Shown piece after piece: positions 54,829-64,000 of a stretch of 64,000 nucleotides of DNA; position 1 is the stretch's first letter; every line of letters begins with the position of its first letter. The notes beneath the pieces are model-generated. The model searched no databases. It saw only the letters and a list, made by a program, of their open reading frames with translations, and had not been told where the DNA came from. A program made the position numbers and the translations under genes. This DNA comes from Fusarium oxysporum f. sp. lycopersici 4287 (Eukaryota > Ascomycota > Sordariomycetes > Hypocreales > Nectriaceae). The stretch is taken from assembly GCF_000149955.1 (NCBI RefSeq), contig NC_030991.1, forward strand, positions 1,272,501-1,336,500. Reading direction: 5' to 3'.

Positions 54829-55849
54829 AAGTTGTAGCCTCATTAGGAGACAACATTATGTGTTGCATGTGGCTGTAAAAACATCAAGAATTGACTAGCG
54901 GCCCCGCACTCTGACGAGAGAGACAGACAAGGCTTCATCAAGACTTCAATCAATAAGATTACCAGTTTCTGCTCCATAATACGTTGAATCCACCCCATCA
55001 TGCGCTCAATATACGTAGCGCGTATCCAACCAGTTGTGGACAATTAAAAGATGTGGAGGTGTCACGTCGGGAGGAAGTGGTTTTCGCAAAGGTGGGGTGG
55101 CGTTCAGATACTTTTGGACCACAGTGTTGACCTAGGTGGTCACTGAATGAAAGTACCTTTTCCAGCGTCGAGGTTCTAATCATGGCAAAACCATGAATAT
55201 TAAGTCTGGGAATTGTATTCCATAGAGGATATAAAAGCGTAATTCGGCAGGGTGTGACGTGGCAAGCTCACATATATCATGTGAAAGTATAGGACCCTGG
55301 GCAGTATCTACATGGTTGCTACTGTCAACGAATAATAAAGTTGATCCAAAGTTACGTTTATTGTGGCTTTGCGTTGCGAAATAATCTAACCATTTTCTGT
55401 TTCTAGTGAGCCATTCGAACTTGCTTATGTATGTATTGGTTGTAAATGGCCGTCACGTCATCCTTACGCAATACCATGTGGCTAGTGGATAGCCAGGGCT
55501 GTTTTGGTCGCCATTAATGGTAATATACCCATCACCTATTTACCTCGAGAGGTCTTCAAATAATGAGATCATTATGGCCTGTTGTAAACTTGTATCTCTC
55601 ACCCACGTTGTTATTAATTTAGTCGAAAATTCTCATATTATTGCAAAGAAGATCCCCCGCTGTTTGCCATATATAATCAAATTACTTCACTTTTAAACTA
55701 CATGATACCAATAGCATTCATCAGGCCATCAGACCACCGGTAGGAATACTATCTCAGCCTTAAACCCGTTCCCAAAGGCGTCTTCCCCTCACCATTTTTT
55801 CATTCATCGCCGCTGTTTTGACGATTCCACAAAGTTCATTCCGACATCG
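54829..55849. other. Spacer upstream of alcohol dehydrogenase
   Basis: No supportable gene. The pyrimidine-rich stretch just before 55850 may belong to the promoter. Confidence 0.5.
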
Positions 55850-57094
55850 ATGCTTACTCAAATTTCAAGCTCATTCACCCCTACCATCTATAACACTGCC
55901 CGGCTTAGAACCTCGGTTTACTACACTAAACTCGGTCCCAGATACCTATCCACGATGAAGGCTCTCGTCTACAAGGCAGTCAATGCGGTCTCCCTCCAGG
56001 ATCGGCCTATTCCTACCCTTTCATCTCCCACTGATGCCATCATCAAGGTCACCAAGACGACTATTTGTGGTACAGACCTGCACATTCGAAAGGGCGATGT
56101 GGCTACCTGCCAGCCCGGTCGCGTCTTAGGCCATGAAGGCGTTGGTATTGTGCACTCCACAGGATCCTTCGTCACGCGGTTCAAGAAAGGTGATCGTGTG
56201 CTAATCTCGTGTATCTCGAGCTGCGCGACTTGCGAGTACTGTCGCAAAGGCATGTACAGCCACTGCATATCGGGAGGCTGGATCCTTGGAAACACCATAG
56301 ATGGCACGCAAGCTGAGTTCGTCTGCGTTCCCTTCGCTGACTCAAGCCTTTATGCCATCCCCTCAGGTGCTGATGAGGCTGCCTTGGTCATGCTGAGTGA
56401 CATATTCCCCACAGGATTAGAATGCGGCGTGTTAAATGGCAAGGTCCAGCCAGGAGGCATCGTTGCCATTGTGGGATCTGGTCCTATAGGTTTGGCGGCT
56501 TTGGTCACGGCCCAGATGTACTCCCCGTCCAAAATTATCGTTGTCGACATGGACGCCAAGAGGCTAGAAGTTGCGAAGCACCTGGGCGCCACCGAGATAA
56601 TTGACAGTTCCAAAGAGGACCCAGTTACTAGTGTTATGGCTGCAACAGACGGCAAGGGATGCGATTCTGTTGTTGAGGCTGTAGGAATCCCAGCGACATT
56701 CGAGCTATGTCAAGAGTTACTTGCTCCGGGAGGCACCTTAGCCAACGTCGGGGTTCACGGTACAAAAGCGGATCTTCACCTACAGAAGCTCTGGGATAGA
56801 AATATCTGTCAGTGCGTTCTTCTTAAGCAAGGGTATTGCTAATCAAACGTGATCTAGCCATCACCACGAGACTTGTTGACACTGTCACTACACCCATGCT
56901 TCTAAAGTTAGTTGGGTCAGGCAAGTTGAAGCCAAGCCTACTCATCACGCATCGTAAGCAAAAACTTGATTCAATCAACAAAGAGCTAACCTATTGGTCT
57001 AGATTTTAAGTTCAGTGACATGGAGAAGGCTTATGAAACGTTTGGAAAGGCGGCTCAGCATGGGGCCTTGAAGGTAGTTATTGACGTAGACTGA
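55850..57094 (+). CDS. Zinc-containing alcohol dehydrogenase, probably mitochondrial
   Basis: Exons 55850-56807, 56858-56953 and 57003-57094 join around 50 and 49 bp introns and give 381 residues. Residues 1-35 are rich in Arg/Ser/Thr without acids, typical of a mitochondrial presequence. MKALVYKAV at residue 36 could be a second, cytosolic start. Catalytic zinc ligands are in TICGTDLH (Cys) and GHEGVG (His). The structural zinc lobe is CISSCATCEYCRKGMYSHC. The Rossmann motif VGSGPIGLAA is followed by VVDMDAKRL, where the Asp favours NAD. It oxidises alcohols or reduces aldehydes. The substrate is not predictable. The gene is intact with good splice sites. Confidence 0.92.
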
Positions 57095-57696
57095 ATGTTT
57101 GCATATGTTTCGATGTCATGAACGTCTGATGTGGTATATTTCTGAGTTCTACTAGTATTTCCAAAGGATATTCTAATGAAACATTTGGGCATCAGCATGT
57201 GCTAGATTAGCCTGGGTTGGCATGTAAGATAGGTCACTGAGTAGCGCAATATCGACGGCGGGGCATCAATGTTGGAAACACACCCCAGCAATATCTTCGT
57301 GCCCTTATATACGCAGAGATGAGGGATGTCTCAAACGTTGGAAGACCCCGGTAGGGATAAACTCCCGGGCGATTGGGTACACATCTTCTCGGATATCAAC
57401 GAGAAGAAGCTACATCAATTTAGTCGAATTATCTAAGGCTCGGATGTCATGTCGTATCACTTATGGCATCAAACTTGGTCAACACAGGATGGTGAAGACC
57501 TACGTTGGCGCTGGTCGTCATTACTCGCAAGTGAAGCAGCGCTGAAGAAGGATGTGGCCACGAAGGAAATCAATATCATTCTCAATGTTGAAGACGTTTA
57601 AAGTCTGACAAGTTATTATTCATTAGAAGATTGTTGAGATGCAGATATCATCACACGTCAGCTCGAGTCGAGAGGGGTCTAATGCTTATATTCTCT
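57095..57696. other. Spacer
   Basis: There is no clear gene. Some coding-like sequence may precede the bHLH fragment, but no domain is visible. Confidence 0.45.
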
Positions 57697-57698
57697 AG

Positions 57699-57813
57699 AC
57701 CCTGCTTTTATCGACCCTTCATACAAAACACCTGGCTATCACCTGTCGGCAATGTCACCAATCCCCCACATACCCCTCATTGAACCACCCCTAGACCCCT
57801 ACTCAAGAATGTA
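57699..57813 (+). pseudogene. Fourth bHLH gene, linker-exon fragment
   Basis: After the acceptor CTCTAG the frame reads FIDPSYKTPGYHLSAMSPIP and HIPL, matching FLDPLYQAPGYYLRPISPIP of the intact gene at 37715, with the acceptor at the same position. It ends in YSRM-stop where the palindromic repeat begins. The bHLH domain itself is missing. Confidence 0.75.
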
Positions 57814-58015
57814 GACCAGAAATGCGCCGCATTTCCACTTCTGCACCAATCAGAATCTCCATACTCTTGCCCCGAATTTCCCCCCTGGAAATGCGCCGCG
57901 TTTCTTCCACGAAGGCCCGTGCCAACCATGTAGACGACCGCGCTCTTAGACTTCAGAGCGTGTAGTGATTTCCGTTGTGTCGATTAGGAGGAAGGGAGCA
58001 GCAATCAAGCTCTCT
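57798..58015 (+). repeat. Palindrome-bearing repeat, copy 1
   Basis: About 215 bp align with 61150-61335, starting CCTACTCAAGAATGTA in this copy's counterpart form. It contains two GAAATGCG-C-CGCRTTTC dyads at 57819-57835 and 57888-57904. The F-box gene starts 270 bp downstream. Confidence 0.85.
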
Positions 58016-58284
58016 CTTTGTTCTATTGTACTAAGGACTGCTTGTAACTTACTAAATTACACACTTTTCATCCGTGCGCTGGCCCCCTGTCATTATTACT
58101 TTCTTGAAATTACATCTTTTTTATCTGTGCACGCTGGTTGGTCTTCGAATGCAATACCTCATCCCCCAGAACACACGTGAACCCATCTGCGGGGCTCTCA
58201 ACACCTTCCCAGAAAGTTATACCGATTATTTGCTTACGATTTCTTCATTCACAACAGCTCCGTTCCTGAAGTCCGCGCCAAGCC

Positions 58285-59598
58285 ATGGCCAGTCTACTTT
58301 CGCTTCCCAACGAAGTCTCTCTCCTTATCCTCAAACAAGTCCATCCCAGAGATTGGCTTTCCCTTAGGCAAACATGCAAGGAAATCAAGGCAAAAACAGC
58401 TCATCTCGTCACCGAATTCTTCTTCCAGACGCGTGTGGCCATGCTCAAACGGAGAAGTCTACAGTGTCTTGAGAGCATTGCAAAAAGTGAATCGCTTAGT
58501 CAGTCAGTGCAGGAGATCGAAATCTGCACTAGCCATCTGCTACCGCTCGATGAGGTGGAGGAGATCGAGCCACCGTATTGTGAGTACGAAAGCATGACGA
58601 AAAGCCTAAAGGGCAAGGTTATTCCGGATTCCTTGGTCGACCGCGGCATAGACTACGACGAGTGGTACAAAAAGTGGCATATCAACAATGCAGAGGTCGA
58701 CTCAACTGACGAGGATGAACGAGACGAGTATGACAATCGAGGGGACCAATCTGGACAAGAAAGCGAATATAACATCAGGGACAATGACAGCCCTACAAGA
58801 AATCGACTGGAGCAACTCAACATGAGAGAGTACCAGAGACATCTATATGATCAGGCACATATGATGCGGACCGGTTATGATGTGGAATGCCTTACACAAG
58901 CCTTGGCACGCCTCAAACGCTGCAGAGAGATCAGCATCAGCACCAGCATACAGGCCTGGGGATTGAGGCGGCTGAGACGCAGCATCGGCATCTTACCGCA
59001 GAGGGGACTCACGTTCCAGTCGAAGGAGAGCATCCGACAAGTCCACCACATCATCCAGGTTGTTGTTACCGCCATAGCAGCTAGTGGGATTTCGGTCGAG
59101 GTCCTAAACATCGAACCTAACTCGATGCTTATGGACGCAAATCTGATTAACCCATTAATGCTTATGGATCCATCGTCTGCTATCTTATCCAAGTCTTCCC
59201 CTGCCAGTCTGCGCCAACTCCGGATCTCACTTGATCCAGAGTCTCCTCTAGATGACATGATTGTAGGCAGGAAGTGGGAACCTGATCTAATTCGGTTTAT
59301 GCATCTTCTACCGAAGCTTTCCGATCTCGAGCTTGACTTCCAGCCTCGGGATGAGACAGGACGGTTCTCCGAGATCGCCAAAGAGCTTTATATTCCCAGA
59401 CTGAAGAGGATAAGTCTCATCTGTATTGATACCGCGGCAGAAGGCTTAGCAATCTTGCTAATGCGTCATCATCGAACGCTTCAAACAGTGGATCTAGATA
59501 ATATTCAGCTTAGTGGGGCTCTGACATCCTGGCGCTGGCTTATTGAGATTGTTTGGAGTAGTCTAGACCACCGAGGCCATATCCCAGATTCAGGATGA
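58285..59598 (+). CDS. F-box protein
   Basis: Single exon, 437 residues. Residues 3-45 form the F-box (LLSLPNEVSLLILKQVHPRD, then WLSLRQTCKEIK), the Skp1-binding part of SCF ubiquitin ligases. An acidic low-complexity stretch follows (STDEDERDEYDNRGDQSG-like, residues ~140-170). The C-terminal half has irregular leucine-rich segments (LRQLRISLDPES, LLPKLSDLELDF, LKRISLICIDTA, LQTVDLDNIQLSG) of the kind fungal F-box proteins use for substrate binding. The end may be shorter than in relatives. Substrate unknown. With the RING-H2 genes it adds to ubiquitin-type functions in the region. Confidence 0.88.
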   Translation: MASLLSLPNEVSLLILKQVHPRDWLSLRQTCKEIKAKTAHLVTEFFFQTRVAMLKRRSLQCLESIAKSESLSQSVQEIEICTSHLLPLDEVEEIEPPYCEYESMTKSLKGKVIPDSLVDRGIDYDEWYKKWHINNAEVDSTDEDERDEYDNRGDQSGQESEYNIRDNDSPTRNRLEQLNMREYQRHLYDQAHMMRTGYDVECLTQALARLKRCREISISTSIQAWGLRRLRRSIGILPQRGLTFQSKESIRQVHHIIQVVVTAIAASGISVEVLNIEPNSMLMDANLINPLMLMDPSSAILSKSSPASLRQLRISLDPESPLDDMIVGRKWEPDLIRFMHLLPKLSDLELDFQPRDETGRFSEIAKELYIPRLKRISLICIDTAAEGLAILLMRHHRTLQTVDLDNIQLSGALTSWRWLIEIVWSSLDHRGHIPDSG

Positions 59599-60777
59599 CA
59601 AGCATGCTGGAAGAGGTGGGTATACTACTTATCAAGTACCTTCAAGGCTAATACATGTTAGTTGCACTTAGAGATTTTCTGACGGCAGCGTTTCGATTCT
59701 CATCTGCATGCATTCGAAGTCACAGACTCACGGCCAAGTAGTGCAGATTGTTTAATAAGCCTTATTCAGAAGTCTGAGTTCCTTAGGAGCAGGGGTGCGA
59801 AGGAAGAGGAGGAGAGAGCTCAGCCAGTGGTAGTAGAGAGATTAAAGAGACCAGCAGAGAAATAATTCTAAAACCTATCTACTGAGTCGAACTAAAAGAA
59901 TCAAGGTTATATGAAGTATCAAGTGTACTAAGAAGTATAGGTTATATGTGTCTTGGCTGCTACCCTGAAATTGAGGTACCCGAGAGCTGGCACAGCTCTC
60001 TTCGCTTGTATGTGATACGCGTGAGGTGTCACCAACGATGGAAGCTTCCGTAGACCTAGATATTATTCGCAGGTGACTTGGTACAAATCGTGCACCCTAC
60101 ATCATTATTCCAACTTCAGATTCAAGTGCAAAAGGACTTTTACACGTCTTGATTGGGCCATTACCCCTGTTTTCCTCTTTCACTTCAAAGAGGACAATGT
60201 GACAGCCGCAGCTCCACTTTCAGTCACGGAGTAGGCGCTTCACATACGATATCCATGATGGTTGGTGGGGTCAGGGTTGACCTCTGCGTTTGAGAGGAGC
60301 AAGAAAACAAATTTCGACACAACATCTCCAAACCGTAATGATATACGAGCTATAAAGAGCACCATACTGTAGCGAATATTTCTATAAATTAAGATAATTG
60401 AAGAAAGAATGTTTTTCCACCTGAGGCGACCTGTAATGAGCAAAAAGTTGATCTTGAAAGAATATATAGGGTAAGTGGCCATCAAACAATGCTCTCCACT
60501 CTACTTCGGAGTAGCCAATCAAAATTTGTTTAAAATGCGCGGTATCCATATTGCTTGCGCATGAGCCAATGAACGCTTGTTTAAAAGTTAGTGCCCCTGA
60601 AGCTATCCACTTGCGACTGATTCGTCATATTTTGTGGACCTGCACACCATGTGATAAGTCCTATGGAATTGTGTGATTCGCAACTGCCGTTAATTTAACT
60701 TAAACACATAATTAAACTCATTTGGAGAGTCAGCATCTCAATTATAATAAAGGAAATTTAAATCACGCTGAAACAAA
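59599..60777. other. Spacer
   Basis: Coding-like remnants may follow the F-box gene until about 59870 but no domain is recognised. The rest is AT-rich. Confidence 0.45.
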
Positions 60778-60781
60778 ATGA

Positions 60782-61165
60782 ATGATCAAATCAAAGGAAG
60801 CAGGTCCTTCATTCAGTATGGGTCGTCGAGCCTTCACAAACCCATCCAATATCGAATGCGAAAGTGAGCGGGCGAGGAACCGCCGGCGTCGACGGCAGGA
60901 GAGACACCAAAACCTGGCTCGTCAGGAGCGTCTTACTCACCCTGGTATCTGCATCAACAACTCTGCCTTTGATCAAGTGCTACCTAAGGATAGGTCGTGT
61001 AACGGTCTGATGCACAATAGCACTACAATTCCTTGGTCAGCGCGCCAGACAGCACCTTCTGCCCCCGCCTTGGCTTTTAACGTGCGTGAAGAAGCTGAGT
61101 GTTCACCTTCAGTACGCGTCAATGAACATCCGCCATCTTATCCTACGGCCTACTCAAGAATGTAA
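60782..61165 (+). CDS. Basic, coiled-coil-like protein of unknown function, possibly truncated
   Basis: 127 residues (or 115 from MGRRAFTNPSN at 60818). A strongly basic stretch SERARNRRRRRQERHQNLAR near residues 27-48 resembles a nucleic-acid-binding or bZIP-like basic region, but no zipper follows. The last residues AYSRM and the stop are supplied by the palindromic repeat, so the original C-terminus may be lost. The fragment at 26630 has a similar opening. Confidence 0.4.
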   Translation: MIKSKEAGPSFSMGRRAFTNPSNIECESERARNRRRRRQERHQNLARQERLTHPGICINNSAFDQVLPKDRSCNGLMHNSTTIPWSARQTAPSAPALAFNVREEAECSPSVRVNEHPPSYPTAYSRM

Positions 61166-61335
61166 ACGAGAAATGCGCCGCATTTCCATTTTGGCTCAAA
61201 AGTACGAACACGAAACGCGCCGCGTTTCTTCCCCGATGGTCCGTGCCAACCATATTGCAGACCACGCTCTTCCGCATCGAAGTGTGTAGCAATTTCCGTT
61301 TTGTGAATTGCGAAGAAATGAGCAGCAATTGAGAT
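61150..61335 (+). repeat. Palindrome-bearing repeat, copy 2
   Basis: It aligns with 57798-58015. It contains perfect dyads GAAATGCGCCGCATTTC (61170-61186) and GAAACGCGCCGCGTTTC (61212-61228). Confidence 0.85.
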
Positions 61336-61411
61336 TACATTTTCTTCTCCAGGTAAACATGCCTTAATAAAGATTATCCTGTCCTCACGACACCTTCGTA
61401 CCTTCATCAAT

Positions 61412-61551
61412 ATGACAGATCTAGCGACACCAAAGAAGGCCATTGTACTGCGGCCAAATCAGCTTCAGAAGCTCGAGAACCTCGGCTTATACTATAACTC
61501 AACAGAGCCAGCAATAATCTGCATCAAGTGCGGCTTTGCCATCAACCCTAC
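61412..61551 (+). pseudogene. OrsD-like (DUF3505-type) N-terminal fragment
   Basis: The frame reads LENLGLYYNSTEPAIICIKC then GFAINPT, the opening of the fungal family named after orsellinic-acid cluster protein D (C-x2-C finger start). Similarity ends at NPT. A 9 bp hairpin (CTGGTATTG and CAATACCAG, ~61564-61590) and unrelated sequence follow. The finger histidines and the rest are missing. Confidence 0.6.
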
Positions 61552-61697
61552 TGTACCAATTACCACTGGTATTGACATCCAATACCAGTTTTGGTGGCCC
61601 GTGCACCTCTCTTTTTCCATCTCCTGCTCCTGGGTTGCAATACAAGATTACTTGGCCCGTGCACCCTGTTGACTCTACAAAATTACTAGGATGTAGA

Positions 61698-61860
61698 TGT
61701 GTCAGACATTACGTGTATTCGGTTCATTGATGTGAATTGGTGTATTCATGTTGTGTTCTGTTGAAATCTACCCCTTAGAGGTTTACCATTTCGGCTGTAA
61801 TCTTAAAGTATCCCTGCTTGCACGTGAGGCCCCAGCACCTGTTCAACAGCAATGGACAAG
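61698..61860 (-). repeat. Dispersed repeat, inverted copy of 4717-4872
   Basis: The reverse complement aligns over ~150 bp with the 5' non-coding part of the piggyBac-like element near 4.8 kb. It lies directly against the MITE at 61857. Confidence 0.75.
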
Positions 61861-62240
61861 CGAACGCAACAGCACACTGTGCAGCTAAAAATATCTTACG
61901 TTATAGCGATTTAATTAATAAATAAAATAGCTAAAAGTCTAGAAAAAATATAATTAAGCTTAGTATAAGTATGTTTTATAAAAAGTATGTTTTAAAAACT
62001 TTAAACTATTTTATTTTACTTAAAAAAGCTTAGCTATATAGTGTGAAATCTATTTTCAATTAAAACTATATAAAATAAACTAACAAAAAATCTATGAAAA
62101 TTTATATAGCTTATTGTATACGTTATATATAATCTATTAAAGTTTCAATCATTTTAAGCTTCAATTAAGATATTTATAAGCTTTTAAAAAACTAAGTATT
62201 AGGTGAAAAGTAGGCTGTTGCGTTCGCTTATCGTACACGT
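61857..62240. mobile_element. MITE, AT-rich, related to 54040-54477
   Basis: The right end is CGAACGCAAC-type repeat read inversely, ending CACGT at 62240 followed by TA. The left end has only the inner AAGCGAACGCAACAG part, so it is truncated or diverged. The AT-rich interior aligns loosely with the 438 bp MITE. Confidence 0.7.
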
Positions 62241-62696
62241 TATGCTTAGAAACATAGTGCATACTAGTTTGCGATGCCGCTGAGAATCTCCATTTATGTT
62301 TTCATCACTCACATTGCTCAGCTTGGTCATTATATGTATACGGCTGCGTTAACAACTAATAACTATAAATATAGGCTATAATAGACTAGTAAGAAAGGAA
62401 TATCTAGTTTAGACTTACCTATTCAAGAGTTTCATCACTATCTAATAGAGCTCTACCTGCCTATTACTCCACTCCGATAATACTCCATCTCTCTATTATT
62501 TATTCCTTCCCATCCTTTAAACTACAAGCCATTATATTTAGACGCTCCGCCCTTTCAAACTTAGAGCTCTGCCTTTCTATCGCTCCGATGTAAAGACGAT
62601 GCTTCTCTCTACTGTACGCTCTCTCTAGTCATTTACACCATTTTCTACCTTCCTTAACCCTTACGTTCTTTAACGCCTAGAGCTCTACTGCCGCAG
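62241..62696. other. Spacer
   Basis: Pyrimidine-rich and AT-rich sequence. No gene seen. Confidence 0.5.
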
Positions 62697-64000
62697 CTAA
62701 GGCAAGATGGCATCCACAACAGCTTTCCCTTGCTCTAGGAACAAGGTATGGGCTGCGTCGGCGATGCCCTTGGAAGTTGCTTGTTCTAGGTATATATCCA
62801 TGGTTACGTTCCATTTAGACTTTAGCTGGAACGGGTCGTTGACGTGGATCAACTCGAGAAGCTGTCCTGTGTCGGCACCGGCCCATTGGTGCGCCAGGCT
62901 CCCGTACGCCTCGACAACTCCGCGCTGCATGGTAAGGACTTCAAGATACCGGCGTCAAGCCAGATGTGCGCGTCGTGGTTTTGCGTAAGGAAGGCCGCCT
63001 TGAGAACCTTCAGACGCTCTGAAATGGGTATAGACGTGTTGCCGGCGAGAAAGGGTAGCTTGGCAATGGGGTGCTATCCTGCTGTGGGCCGTTTTGCTGT
63101 AGGTCAGGTGCGAGCCGTTGCGCTTCTACATTACGCTGGCGATATGTTTCAGCGATTACAACTCGGATATGGTCCCTTTGACGTTTGGTCAGCCAGCGGA
63201 AAACGCCGTGCATCTTCTTCGGGCGTGCTGGGCGTTCGGCGAAGTTGGGCCGAGGCAATTGGCTCATTGCTCGGGGGGCGGCACAGTCCCCAGAGTCGTG
63301 TCCGGCGGCTTTGCCGCAGCGTTTGCATAGGAGAAGTCTATGGCACGTATGTGATGGGTGGTAGCCCAAGCATACATTTCACTGTCTTGGATGATCGATT
63401 TTCTTGATGAGACTCGCCAGTCGGCTGCTGAAGAGGTGTCAGTATTTCTTGACTGGCTCTAGGAAGGATACAAGTAAAGTCTTCATTAAGGAATTGTCAG
63501 GTTGGTGCCACGCGGACCATATGTTGACGGGTTTCTGCCCTGTCTGGATTTCTATTCTTCGTCCACGGCTGCGTCGCTATCCGCTTCGTTGCCATAGAGG
63601 TCGGTCAGCTTGCAGGGGTAATCTGAGATTAGGTAGGTAAACCATTCCTGGCGATGAGGGGGCTGTTGTTGTTGACGTTATTGTTGATGGTGTCGGGATT
63701 GGTGGGCAAGGGCGTTGTTTGCAGCTGGAGGCGAGGCCGCGACGATGCTTTAGGTAGGCGCCGGAGCAGATTTGGCGTCAGTAAGCGCCTGATTCCAGGA
63801 GTCCAGGAAGCTATCGGCAAACCTTTGGACGAATTCCCGTTCGGACGCAGTGGTGAATTGTGTCGCTGCTTTAAATTTAGCGTAGAAGGCCTGAAACACC
63901 TTCAACTTGGTACTGTACTCCTCCACACCGTCGCGTGCGAGCTCGTGGCTGCTTCAAAAATGGAGACTGGTTGCTGTACTGTAGTCGAGGTAGGGTCAGG
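62697..64000 (-). pseudogene. LINE ORF1/gag-like gene, decayed, enters from right edge
   Basis: Leftward frames in order: KLKVFQAFYAKFKAATQFTT and FVQRFADSFLDSWNQALTDA (about 63760-63930), a stop, a Gln/Asn/Pro-rich stretch, then two cysteine-histidine knuckles (CMLGYHPSHTCH and CKRCGKAAGHDSGDC, about 63270-63390), WLTKRQRDHIRVVIAE, and finally a frame ending KAVVDAILP at 62697. Knuckles after a helical N-terminus are typical of ORF1/gag of Tad-like LINEs and fungal LTR elements. I cannot decide between them. Several stops and frame changes. Confidence 0.6.

Noticed and set aside
55850..59598. Biosynthetic gene cluster around the alcohol dehydrogenase and OrsD-like fragment
   Set aside because: No synthase, P450 or transporter is present, and the OrsD-like piece is a broken fragment.

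Overview
The window looks like a transposon-dense, gene-poor stretch of a filamentous ascomycete (Pezizomycotina) nuclear genome. The evidence is genes split by 46-150 bp GT-AG introns, fungal-type bZIP, bHLH, Zn2Cys6 and F-box proteins, a fused Nudix/eIF2B-like gene, and the usual fungal transposons (Fot1/pogo, hAT, piggyBac, Copia, Tad-like LINE, Helitron). I would guess Eurotiomycetes, but no marker here proves it. Many transposon ORFs carry in-frame stops of the CAA/CGA/TGG-to-stop kind, and some spacers are very AT-rich. This fits past RIP-like mutation. One assembly gap (N run) lies at 27185-27768.

Layout. 0-1.3 kb: end of a RING-H2 gene facing a truncated bHLH gene, cut by a Copia remnant with its 3' LTR (to 2.13 kb). 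2.4-6.25 kb: mosaic of piggyBac, a hAT deletion derivative and Fot1 pieces. 6.6-7.6 kb: intact bZIP gene. 8.6-9.9 kb: two solo Copia LTRs with perfect target duplications. 10.6-11.5 kb: hAT, LINE and Zn2Cys6 fragments. 11.9-14.1 kb: Fot1-like element with an uninterrupted two-intron transposase. About 14.9-22.8 kb: decayed autonomous Helitron (HUH-Y2 Rep plus Pif1 helicase) with an oppositely oriented accessory gene. 23.3-24.9 kb: intact Nudix/eIF2B-like gene. 24.9-26.6 kb: AT-rich spacer. 27.0-31.8 kb: hAT element with a nested Fot element and the gap. 32.3-32.9 kb: membrane RING-H2 gene. 33.5-35.6 kb: dead Fot element just upstream of an ATF/CREB-type bZIP gene (35.7-36.5 kb). 37.2-37.5 kb: short piggyBac-type element. 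37.7-39.3 kb: second bHLH/RING block, with the RING gene cut by a LINE (39.3-41.7 kb) that also abuts a broken gene at 41.7-42.2 kb. 43.1-44.4 kb: third bHLH. 44.6-46.5 kb: Fot element. 47-49.2 kb: piggyBac element. 50.5-51.1 kb: fourth RING-H2. 52.9-53.4 kb: four-helix membrane protein. 54.0-54.5 kb: MITE. 55.9-57.1 kb: zinc alcohol dehydrogenase. 57.7 kb: fourth bHLH fragment ending in a palindrome-bearing repeat. 58.3-59.6 kb: F-box protein. 60.8-61.5 kb: short ORF, a second copy of that repeat and an OrsD-like fragment. 61.9-62.2 kb: second MITE. 62.7-64 kb: decayed retroelement ORF1/gag.

The most interesting host signal is a locally expanded set of small regulators: four RING-H2 genes or fragments, four bHLH genes or fragments, and two bZIP genes. 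Two loci keep the same convergent RING/bHLH arrangement in inverted orientation, which points to segmental duplication followed by transposon-driven breakage. The RING-H2 genes share an intron that splits the codon of the first zinc-binding cysteine. The most interesting mobile signals are the Helitron's accessory gene and the Fot/MITE families whose terminal repeats carry doubled, family-specific cores.
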